From Ktedonobacteraceae bacterium (GTDB taxonomy: Bacteria > Chloroflexota > Ktedonobacteria > Ktedonobacterales > Ktedonobacteraceae), in assembly GCA_017354095.1 (NCBI GenBank), contig JAFMRP010000469.1, forward strand, positions 1 through 5,039: a stretch of DNA of 5,039 bases, in the 5' to 3' direction. Shown piece after piece: positions 1-4,745 of the stretch. The notes under the pieces were generated by a model. The model was not told the origin of the DNA. It saw only the letters and a program-made list of their open reading frames with translations, and did not search any database. Every line of letters begins with the position of its first letter. Position 1 is the stretch's first letter. The position numbers and the translations under genes were made by a program.

Positions 1-70
1 GAGCTCTATTCGGCGCTCAGCCTGGCCTGAGTGAGGAGGAAAGAAGCTTCCTGGGGGGGCGGGGCAACCT

Positions 71-193
71 CCATAAGCGTTCACCAACGCGGTGGTGCAG
101 CCCTTTGACGGGGGCGCGGAGCCCCCGAGCTCTTTTTTCTTCCCTTGCGAGCCGCCGTAGGCGGCGAGAACAGAGCTGAGTGAACGCTTATGG
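71..193. repeat. Hairpin-rich element bounded by a perfect 14-bp inverted repeat
   Basis: The 14-mer at 71-84 (CCATAAGCGTTCAC) is the exact reverse complement of 180-193, enclosing 95 bases. Inside are several smaller hairpins: 77-81 with 86-90 (GCGTT/AACGC), the competing 82-86 with 93-97 (CACCA/TGGTG), 109-115 with 121-127 (CGGGGGC/GCCCCCG) and 151-156 with 160-165 (GCCGCC/GGCGGC). The right arm ends 4 bases from the stop codon of the SirB1-like gene. The layout resembles a small non-autonomous repeat (MITE- or REP-like) or a folded RNA. One + strand frame stays open from 3 to 179, but its translation is low-complexity and Arg-rich with no start near the left edge, so I treat it as non-coding. 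There are no flanking direct duplications I can identify, so mobility is inference only. Confidence 0.5.
109..138 (+). terminator. Possible intrinsic terminator, + strand
   Basis: A perfect 7-bp GC stem (109-115 with 121-127) with a 5-base loop GCGGA is followed, after AGCTC, by a run of six T at 133-138. The T run begins 5 bases after the stem, which is a little far for an ideal terminator. It would end transcription entering from a + strand gene left of the window. Read on the - strand, downstream of the SirB1-like gene, the hairpin lacks a T tract, so it does not look like that gene's own terminator. Confidence 0.4.
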
Positions 194-197
194 GCAC

Positions 198-1052
198 TTA
201 ATTCATGGTGGCGATGATCTGGCGAATAGACTTGATATGCTCCAGAATCTCCTCACGGTCGCTGGCCCTGGGAGCCAGTTCGGTGTAGGTTGTCAGATCA
301 TGCTTGGCGCGCGCGTAGTGCTTGAGTTGTAGATGCATAATGCCGCGATCGCGCCACTCGCCTGCGAAGCGTGGCAAGAGCACGACAAGCAGGTCGCAGA
401 TCTTCAGGGCGCGCTCAAAATCCTCGCGGTCGATGTAGATATTTTTCAGGTTATTGAGCATACGCGCGACAAAAAAGCGTGGATTGACCGGCTCGAACCA
501 GTGGTCATGAATCTTGATGCGCTTTCTCGCCATGTGCCGGATGCGCTCCCGGCACTCCTGCTCGCTGAGCACCAGGCCATCCTCGTACGCGTCGATGTAG
601 AGTGTCGTGTCCGGCGTTACGCAGCGCGTGACAAACTGGAACGGGAGTGCGATGCCCTCGATATGCAGGCCAACGCGCCTGCCCACTTCGATGTAGAGCA
701 GGGAGAGTGTGATGGGGATGCCGCAGCGCTGCTCCAGGACTTTGTTGAAGTAGCTGTTGTCGGGGTCGTAATAATGTTCGCGATTGCCGTGGAACCCCTC
801 CTCCTCAAAGAGCACCTTATTTATGGCCTGAATGGCGGCCAGTGGCTCTACCTCTGCCGGGAGCTCTGCCTGGTCGATAGGACTCGGCAGGGCAAGCTCC
901 GCTCGTACGCGCTGGGCCAGCTCGTCAAGCTGGGCTTCGCAACGCGCCTGGTCCAGGTCAGGATACTCCAGATGGGCGATCAGCAGCGCGGCCTCTAATA
1001 CATTGATGGCTGCGTCGTTCCCGTTTGCCAGTGCGTCAAATGCCCGGTACAT
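198..1052 (-). CDS. SirB1 family protein (transglutaminase-like fold plus TPR-like C-terminus)
   Basis: The 284-residue product matches the SirB1/YchA family (Transglut_core2 followed by a TPR-like helical tail); E. coli SirB1 is of similar size. Numbered from the ATG at 1050-1052, an N-terminal helical segment (INVLEAALLIAHLEYPDLD, about 16-34) leads to the core. The core shows YFNKVLEQRCGIPITLSLLY with the putative nucleophile Cys110, then LPFQF (136-140), then YIDAYEDG with Asp154. The usual family motif is P-G-H-F; here it is P-F-Q-F, so the expected catalytic His is Gln139. Residues about 193-284 are helical and TPR-like (NNLKNIYIDREDFERALKI). Molecular function in this family is not firmly known; it is probably cytoplasmic. 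An in-frame ATG at 1104-1106 would add 18 poorly structured residues. Neither start has a strong SD, but 1052 has a purine run GAGAGA upstream and family-like sequence begins there. It is transcribed divergently from the MFS gene. Confidence 0.85.
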   Translation of the reverse strand: MYRAFDALANGNDAAINVLEAALLIAHLEYPDLDQARCEAQLDELAQRVRAELALPSPIDQAELPAEVEPLAAIQAINKVLFEEEGFHGNREHYYDPDNSYFNKVLEQRCGIPITLSLLYIEVGRRVGLHIEGIALPFQFVTRCVTPDTTLYIDAYEDGLVLSEQECRERIRHMARKRIKIHDHWFEPVNPRFFVARMLNNLKNIYIDREDFERALKICDLLVVLLPRFAGEWRDRGIMHLQLKHYARAKHDLTTYTELAPRASDREEILEHIKSIRQIIATMN

Positions 1053-1256
1053 TGGTTGTGTGCCGTCTCTCTCGCTGATTTGCTTGCTACCACCGCATTT
1101 AATCATATGCGTGGATGCTGCGCAAGCAGAGGAGCGGCGCCTGCCCCTTTTGCCTCATAACGGAAAAATCACCGTCGTTGCTCTCACATACCCGGGCCAG
1201 TGTATGTCCAGCTGCTAACAATTAACTCGTTTGTGGCGATATTTGCTCATGTGAGA

Positions 1257-1285
1257 TTGACAAACTCTATTTGAAACAGTAATAT
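1257..1285 (+). promoter_or_regulatory. Strong sigma-70/sigma-A type promoter for the MFS gene
   Basis: A perfect -35 box TTGACA at 1257-1262 is separated by exactly 17 bases from TAATAT at 1280-1285, a 4-of-6 match to TATAAT that keeps the key A at position 2 and final T. Transcription would start near 1292, leaving a leader of roughly 80 nt before the MFS ATG at 1371. It is the best -35/-10 pair in the window. Confidence 0.75.
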
Positions 1286-1297
1286 TTTTATATAAAA
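1286..1297. promoter_or_regulatory. 12-bp AT palindrome over the predicted MFS transcription start
   Basis: TTTTATATAAAA is a perfect 12-bp palindrome directly abutting the -10 box and spanning the expected start site. Its position suits a repressor operator, and drug exporters are commonly controlled by local TetR/MarR-type repressors, but no regulator gene is present in the window. AT-rich palindromes arise easily by chance in such a patch, so this is a candidate only. Confidence 0.3.
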
Positions 1298-1370
1298 TGG
1301 TAATAATATTCATTGCGTTGGAAAATAGTAGCGATGAGCGCATATAAATCGCAAGAGAAAGGATTCGCTG

Positions 1371-2648
1371 ATGTCTGTTCTGCTGCGCAGGCGCGATTTC
1401 GCCATGTTCTGGCTGGCTGATGTGATCTCGGTAATTGGCGACTGGATGCTCATGATCGGCCTGCCCATCTATGTGTACGTGCTGAGTCAATCAACGCTGG
1501 CCACCAGTATTATGTTTATGGTCAATGTATTGCCCAAGCTAGCGCTGGGCTCTCTGGGCGGCGTCTTCGCTGACCGCTGGGATCGTCGGCGCTTGATGAT
1601 CGGCGCCAACCTGCTGCAGGCGCTTTGCTTGTTGCCGCTGTTGTTCGTTCACTCGGTTGGCTCCCTCTGGATCGTGTATGTGGCCTCGTTTGCCAGTTCG
1701 GTTATCGCGCAGTTTTTCATCCCCGCCGCCAACGCGTTTCTGCCCACGCTGGTGAACGAAGACGAGCTAACGGCGGCCAATTCCATGAACGCGCTCAGTA
1801 ATAACCTCTCGCGGCTGATTGGTCCTCCACTGGGTGGAATTATCGCGGGATGGTTCGGCCTGACCGGTCTGATCTGGTCTGACCTGCTCTCCTTCCTCCT
1901 TGCCGCCATATTGATCGCTCTGATCGCCACGCGGCCAGGGCAGCGCGTCAAGCCTGCTTTGAGCGAGCAGCGCGTCAACCCGTGGCTCAAAGTTGGACGC
2001 GAGTGGGCGGAGGGCATGCGCCTGATCTGGCGCGAGCACAATGTCTTCGTCGTCCTCGTGCTGTTTGGTATCAGTTCTGTTGGTGAGGGCGTGATCTCGA
2101 CCCTGTTCGCTCCTTTTGTGAGCAAGGCTTTTCATGGCGGCGCGGCGGAAATGGGTTGGATGATGGGATCGCAGGCGATTGGAGGCTTGCTGGGTGGTCT
2201 GGGCGTTGGCTGGGTCGCGAGCCGCATTGTCCCGACGCGTCTGCTGGGTATCTGTGCCTTTGTCTTTGGCTGCATCGATCTGATAATCTTCAACTATCCC
2301 GCCTTTTTCTCCGGCCTGCTTATTCCTCTCGGACTGTTCGTGCTGGTGGGCATTCCAACGGCGGGGATGTTCTCGGGATATATGACCATCATCCAGACCG
2401 GGACTCCAGACGAGTATCGAGGACGTGTCTTCGGGGCACTCTTCGCCCTGGGCGGTCTGATGACCCTCATTGGCGCCAGTGTGGCTGGCCTGCTGGGTGA
2501 TCGCCTCGGCCCGGTGCTGCTGCTGAATATCCAGGGGGGAGGCTACGTACTGGCAGGTGTGCTGGCCTGGTTCTGGCTGCGCCACGAACACAAAGCAAAC
2601 AGCCCTGCCGCGTCTGAGGCGACAGCCGAACCCATATCGGTATCGTGA
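1371..2648 (+). CDS. MFS transporter, EntS/MFS_3-type exporter
   Basis: The 425-residue integral membrane protein has the length and helix pattern of a 12-helix major facilitator superfamily member and would sit in the cytoplasmic membrane as a proton-driven exporter. MFS motif A lies in the loop after helix 2 (GGVFADRWDRRR, 63-74). The segment 116-156 (FIPAANAFLPTLV, AANSMNALS, GPPLGG) is typical of the MFS_3 family that includes enterobactin exporter EntS and macrolide efflux proteins. A second conserved loop appears late as TPDEYRGRVFG (about 345-355). A longer cytoplasmic linker, about 188-215, separates the two halves, and the C-terminal tail from about 405 is polar. AAAGGA at 1358-1363 is a good SD 7 bases before the ATG. 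A strong promoter lies upstream and an intrinsic terminator downstream, so it is likely monocistronic. The substrate cannot be told; drug or siderophore efflux is a family-based guess. Confidence 0.92.
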   Translation: MSVLLRRRDFAMFWLADVISVIGDWMLMIGLPIYVYVLSQSTLATSIMFMVNVLPKLALGSLGGVFADRWDRRRLMIGANLLQALCLLPLLFVHSVGSLWIVYVASFASSVIAQFFIPAANAFLPTLVNEDELTAANSMNALSNNLSRLIGPPLGGIIAGWFGLTGLIWSDLLSFLLAAILIALIATRPGQRVKPALSEQRVNPWLKVGREWAEGMRLIWREHNVFVVLVLFGISSVGEGVISTLFAPFVSKAFHGGAAEMGWMMGSQAIGGLLGGLGVGWVASRIVPTRLLGICAFVFGCIDLIIFNYPAFFSGLLIPLGLFVLVGIPTAGMFSGYMTIIQTGTPDEYRGRVFGALFALGGLMTLIGASVAGLLGDRLGPVLLLNIQGGGYVLAGVLAWFWLRHEHKANSPAASEATAEPISVS

Positions 2649-2696
2649 TGTTGTGCTGCTCTCTCAGAAGGCAGAGCTATTTCTGATACGTCTCCT

Positions 2697-2732
2697 GGCA
2701 GCTTCTGGCAACCCCAGAACTGCCTTTTGTTT
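2697..2732 (+). terminator. Intrinsic terminator of the MFS gene
   Basis: The left arm GGCAG-C-TTCTGG (2697-2708) pairs with CCAGAACTGCC (2714-2724): 11 base pairs with one bulged C at 2702 and a 5-base loop CAACC. It is followed at once by TTTTGTTTG from 2725. Stem, short loop and immediate T-rich tail fit a classical rho-independent terminator. It lies about 50 bases after the MFS stop codon and separates that gene from the next one on the same strand. Confidence 0.8.
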
Positions 2733-2777
2733 GCGTTCGTTTAAACACCAGACTGTGAGTTATGTCATAGCTTTATC

Positions 2778-2799
2778 GGAGCTTATTGGTCTAAGCTTT
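2778..2799. repeat. Short inverted repeat upstream of the membrane-protein gene
   Basis: AGCTTA (2780-2785) and TAAGCT (2792-2797) are exact complements around the loop TTGGTC; two G-U pairs could extend the stem to 8. It lies just upstream of, and overlaps the edge of, the putative -35 box at 2797-2802. It could be an operator or a weak second terminator hairpin (TTTT follows), and it may be coincidental. Confidence 0.25.
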
Positions 2800-2825
2800 T
2801 CATAGATGCAAGCCGCTTTTACAAT
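2797..2825 (+). promoter_or_regulatory. Putative promoter of the membrane-protein gene
   Basis: TTTTCA (2797-2802, 4 of 6 to TTGACA) is followed after 17 bases by TACAAT (2820-2825, 5 of 6 to TATAAT). Transcription would begin near 2832, only about five bases before the upstream ATG at 2837 and about 70 before the ATG at 2903. This supports using the downstream start. The -35 box is weak. Confidence 0.4.
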
Positions 2826-2902
2826 CAACGATTCACATGCTTCGTTCGATAGGGATCTTGTTTTGCGGCAACACTGAAACAAGCAGAGAGGTTCTTCTCT
2901 TG

Positions 2903-3490
2903 ATGCAACATATGTCACTGCTTGATCCCAATCAGGTGATAGAGCAGGTCTGGCGGGGGGATTATCCCGCCAGTTGGCGCGTCTTCGTGGGAGAGCAGGT
3001 CAACAGCGCGGGCAATTGTCTGGTAGCATTGCTGACAGTAATTGTGGCACTGCTTTTCTGCATACTCACAAGTGGGATCATTGTCGTCTTTTTGGATGCC
3101 ATACGCCAGGGAGGCTTTCCCAGTGATAACTATCTTGCGATAGCAGTTTTTGCACTGCTGCTCACGCTGGTTATCTTTGGCTGGAAGGCGATCAAGCGCT
3201 ATAGCAGCAGGCAGCCGAAGCCAATGATAGTCGTTCTGCCCGACGGAGTGGTGGGCTACCGGCGGCGCAAAAAAGTCTGGGCTATCGCCTTCGCCGACGT
3301 TGCTCATATACAGATCGGAGCAGGGAGACAGAGCAGAACGACCAGCAGTTATCTTCCCCTCATATGGCTTGAGCTGATCTATCGAGGTGGGCAGCATGGC
3401 ACATGTGCCATTGAGATACCACCACAGGAGATGATTGCTCAGAGCATTCTCGAAGCGCATACCGCTTTCCGCCTTCGACACCAGAGCTAA
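2903..3490 (+). CDS. Hypothetical two-helix membrane protein with PH-like (YcxB-type) C-terminal domain
   Basis: I do not recognise a named family. From the ATG at 2903 the product is 195 residues. A polar N-terminus (about 1-38) leads into two membrane helices (about 40-66 and 77-95) joined by a short loop, followed by a basic stretch (WKAIKRYSSRQPKP). The soluble C-terminal half alternates strands, reading IVVLPDGVVGYRRRKKVWAI, then FADVAHIQIG, then IWLELIYRGG, and ends in a helix (about 175-190). That order resembles bacterial PH-like domains of the YcxB type: a strand with DG, a polar turn, 'W-I-F-DV-I', final strands and a capping helix. This assignment is inferred from pattern, not a search. 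An in-frame ATG at 2837 would add 22 residues but lacks an SD and sits almost on the putative transcription start. AGAGAGG at 2885-2891 lies 11 bases before 2903; a further ATG occurs at 2912. Confidence 0.7.
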   Translation: MQHMSLLDPNQVIEQVWRGDYPASWRVFVGEQVNSAGNCLVALLTVIVALLFCILTSGIIVVFLDAIRQGGFPSDNYLAIAVFALLLTLVIFGWKAIKRYSSRQPKPMIVVLPDGVVGYRRRKKVWAIAFADVAHIQIGAGRQSRTTSSYLPLIWLELIYRGGQHGTCAIEIPPQEMIAQSILEAHTAFRLRHQS

Positions 3491-3582
3491 AGAAAGGATC
3501 GCCAATAAATCCCGAACATCTTACACGACTCAAAGAAGGGCGAAATGCGCGCGCGTGCTGCCAGGTAGAAGGGTCTTTCGGA

Positions 3583-3591
3583 TGATATAAT
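3583..3591 (+). promoter_or_regulatory. Extended -10 promoter of the GNAT gene
   Basis: TGATATAAT combines a perfect TATAAT (3586-3591) with the TGn extension one base upstream, the form that can work without a -35 box. No recognisable -35 is found 16 to 18 bases upstream. Transcription would start near 3598, giving a leader of about 25 nt that contains just the SD of the GNAT gene. Confidence 0.6.
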
Positions 3592-3622
3592 AATGTGAAT
3601 ATGTTTTGAAAGGTAGTAATAT

Positions 3623-4108
3623 ATGGTACAACTGGTGCCAATGAGCGAAAGCGAATTTCAGGAATATCTATCGTATGCCGTGGCTGAATACGCGCAGGGG
3701 CATGTCGAAGCGGGTGGCTGGACGCAGGATGAGGCTTTGCAGCGCGCGACGGACGAATATCGTCAACTGCTGCCCGATGGCGTGACCTCAAAGAGTCACT
3801 ATCTCTATACCATCAGGAATGAGGAAGGCCAGAACGTAGGGATGCTCTGGCTCGCGGTACGTCCCAGGGGCAAGGGGTCAGAAGCGTTTATTTATGATGT
3901 GCGTATCTCCGAGCAGTTCCAGAGGCGCGGCTACGGCTCGCAGGCGTTTCGCGCGATGGAAGAGAAGGTGCGCGAACTGGGATTGAACAGCATCTCCCTG
4001 CATGTCTTCGGTCATAACCACCCGGCGCGGCAGATGTATCAGAAACTGGGCTACATCGAAACCAACGTTCTGATGACGAAAAAGCTGGACACGCGGCCCG
4101 GTAAATAA
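3623..4108 (+). CDS. GNAT family N-acetyltransferase
   Basis: The 161-residue protein has the GNAT fold that moves an acetyl group from acetyl-CoA to an amine. The N-terminal third is helical and acidic (about 8-50), followed by strands around YLYTIRNEEGQNVGMLWLAV (60-79). Motif A is clear: IYDVRISEQFQRRGYGSQAF, with the Q/R-x-x-G-x-G pyrophosphate loop at 100-105 (QRRGYG). Motif B follows as LHVFGHNHPARQMYQKLGY (126-144), with Asn132, Ala135 and Tyr139 in the usual places. It ends as a single domain of normal length. GAAAGG (3608-3613) lies 9 bases before the ATG. It has its own promoter and converges on the DUF983 gene 42 bases downstream, so it is probably a single-gene unit. The substrate is unknown; small-molecule or protein amines are both possible. 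Confidence 0.93.
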   Translation: MVQLVPMSESEFQEYLSYAVAEYAQGHVEAGGWTQDEALQRATDEYRQLLPDGVTSKSHYLYTIRNEEGQNVGMLWLAVRPRGKGSEAFIYDVRISEQFQRRGYGSQAFRAMEEKVRELGLNSISLHVFGHNHPARQMYQKLGYIETNVLMTKKLDTRPGK

Positions 4109-4109
4109 C

Positions 4110-4134
4110 AGGGGAAACCCTCTCCATCTCCCCT
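4110..4134. terminator. Weak hairpin between convergent genes
   Basis: AGGGGA (4110-4115) can pair with TCCCCT (4129-4134) across a 13-base loop, or AGGG (4110-4113) with CCCT (4118-4121) around a GAAA tetraloop. Neither has a T tract on either strand. In the short gap between two convergent genes it could still help termination, but the support is thin. Confidence 0.2.
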
Positions 4135-4150
4135 TGATTGTCACGCGTGG

Positions 4151-4513
4151 TCAGTCGGACGAGTGCTGCAGTGGATGGACATAGATATCCATGCTCAGCC
4201 ACGTGCTGCGGCTATGGCGGTAAAGGAGCAGCGGCAGCAGCACCGTAAATGGCGCGCCTCCCAGCAGCACCATCCACGCCGGGATGGACGGGTTCGCCGC
4301 CAGCGGGACGGTAAAGCCGGCCACAATAAATTCGCTAATAACGATATTGATAGCCATCGCGCTGCTAAAGTAGCCCTCTTCTCGCTCATAGCGATAGTCG
4401 CAGACCGGGCAGCGCTCATACATCGTAAAAACATGGTGAAAGAGCTTGCCGCGCCCGCAGACCGGACAGCGCAGGCGCAGCGCCCGCATAAGTAGCGTCA
4501 AAAATCTATCCAT
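4151..4513 (-). CDS. DUF983 family zinc-ribbon membrane protein
   Basis: The 120-residue product matches DUF983. An N-terminal zinc-ribbon-like module has two CxxC knuckles: Cys16/Cys19 in LRCPVCGRGKLF and Cys35/Cys38 in ERCPVCDYRYE. It is followed by the family's REEGYFSSA segment (44-52; more often REPGYF in relatives). Two membrane helices follow (about 52-74 and 78-97), then a short polar tail. The zinc ribbon probably faces the cytoplasm; the function of the family is unknown. The start codon lies at 4511-4513. The nearest SD-like motif is GAGG about 12 bases upstream, across an A-rich spacer, so the SD is weak. A TATGAT -10-like hexamer lies upstream on this strand (4565-4570) without a clear -35. 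The gene is divergent from the metallophosphoesterase and convergent with the GNAT gene. Confidence 0.88.
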   Translation of the reverse strand: MDRFLTLLMRALRLRCPVCGRGKLFHHVFTMYERCPVCDYRYEREEGYFSSAMAINIVISEFIVAGFTVPLAANPSIPAWMVLLGGAPFTVLLPLLLYRHSRSTWLSMDIYVHPLQHSSD

Positions 4514-4587
4514 TTTTTTGATAGCCTCAGGCCAAAATTCTTTTCACAATACATAGAGAATCTTATCATAAATTTCTGCGTTTATCC

Positions 4588-4602
4588 TATGCTTAGAGCA
4601 TA
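4588..4602. repeat. 6-bp inverted repeat TATGCT-TAG-AGCATA
   Basis: TATGCT (4588-4593) and AGCATA (4597-4602) are perfect complements around TAG. The site sits in the divergent region between the DUF983 and metallophosphoesterase genes, just before the putative structured leader. It could be an operator or a small hairpin; no more can be said. Confidence 0.3.
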
Positions 4603-4607
4603 ACTTT

Positions 4608-4738
4608 CTTCTTCTCTGAGCCTTCGCTGGCTGGTATGCTAGTGCTGTGGCCATCTTCATGGTACACTCACCGGTCACGTGCCCATGGGAAATGTAGGGC
4701 CCTCCCTTGCGGGGGGGCCGGTTCGCTCAGAGAAGGAG
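4608..4738 (+). promoter_or_regulatory. Putative structured leader sequestering the SD of the metallophosphoesterase
   Basis: Bases 4608-4621 (CTTCTTCTCTGAGC) pair with 4725-4738 (GCTCAGAGAAGGAG) over 14 consecutive positions with a single G-U pair at 4610/4736. The right arm includes the SD AAGGAG (4733-4738), so the closed stem would block ribosome binding. The enclosed 103 bases hold a 9-bp hairpin (4698-4706 with 4711-4719, one G-U, loop TTGC) and a smaller one around CCAT-CTTC-ATGG (4651-4662). A weaker alternative partner for the anti-SD arm exists upstream: AGAGAA at 4555-4560 with TTCTCT at 4612-4617. The shape suits a riboswitch, RNA thermometer or protein-bound leader. I matched it to no known riboswitch class, and I found no strong promoter upstream. 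Confidence 0.45.
4698..4719 (+). repeat. GC-rich hairpin in the metallophosphoesterase leader
   Basis: GGCCCTCCC (4698-4706) pairs with GGGGGGGCC (4711-4719), nine pairs with one U-G, capped by TTGC. It ends 26 bases before the ATG. It is followed by GGTTCGC rather than T residues, so it is not an intrinsic terminator; it is more likely a structural element of the leader. Confidence 0.55.
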
Positions 4739-4745
4739 CAATCAC

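Larger units (their letters stand above)
1053..1370. other. Divergent intergenic region between the SirB1-like and MFS genes
   Basis: This stretch of 318 bases (264 if the longer SirB1-like start is used) holds the rightward MFS promoter and its leader of about 80 nt. The left half is GC-rich and carries a 6-bp inverted repeat ACATAC/GTATGT (1186-1191 with 1202-1207, 10-base spacer). The right half (about 1257-1315) is strikingly AT-rich. I looked for a leftward promoter for the SirB1-like gene and found no convincing -35/-10 pair. No small gene is supported here: the open frames lack SD sites and overlap the neighbours. Confidence 0.6.

Noticed and set aside
141..149. TCCCTTGCG shared between 141-149 and 4703-4711
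   Set aside because: A 9-base match occurs many times by chance in 5 kb and the flanking sequences do not align, so it is not a repeat pair.
3..179. Open + strand frame at the left edge, possibly the tail of a gene
   Set aside because: Its translation from about 55 onward crosses the inverted-repeat element and is Arg/Ser/Pro-rich low-complexity sequence, typical of translated hairpin repeats. The first 50 bases are too few to judge.
333..998. Open reading frame of 221 codons on the + strand
   Set aside because: It lies wholly opposite the SirB1-like gene, whose translation has clear family motifs. This frame has no SD and no recognisable domain.
1215..1490. Open reading frame of 91 codons on the - strand across the MFS promoter
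   Set aside because: It overlaps the strong promoter and the start of the MFS gene, has no SD, and its composition simply follows the AT-rich patch.
1767..2591. Open reading frame of 274 codons on the - strand
   Set aside because: It is antisense to the MFS gene, rich in Gln, Arg, His and Asp with no hydrophobic core pattern, as expected of a shadow of a membrane-protein gene.
2837..2902. Upstream in-frame ATG for the membrane-protein gene
   Set aside because: There is no SD before 2837 and the putative transcription start (about 2832) leaves almost no leader. The ATG at 2903 has AGAGAGG upstream.
2915..3505. Open reading frame of 196 codons on the - strand opposite the membrane-protein gene
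   Set aside because: The + strand frame has a coherent two-helix plus strand-rich layout, an SD and a putative promoter. The - strand product has no recognisable domain and a Cys/Tyr/Asn-rich patchy composition.
3544..3556. Alternating GCGCGCGCG run upstream of the GNAT gene
   Set aside because: It is a short purine-pyrimidine run with no stem, no T tract and no partner; likely base composition only.
4543..4572. TTCACA / CATAAA as a promoter for the metallophosphoesterase
   Set aside because: Spacing is 18 and the -10 matches only 4 of 6 and lacks the final T; too weak to list as a feature.
4622..4724. Known riboswitch or T-box in the metallophosphoesterase leader
   Set aside because: I looked for T-box (TGGNACCGCG-type), c-di-GMP and c-di-AMP core motifs and found none, so no class is assigned; only the SD-pairing stem is reported.
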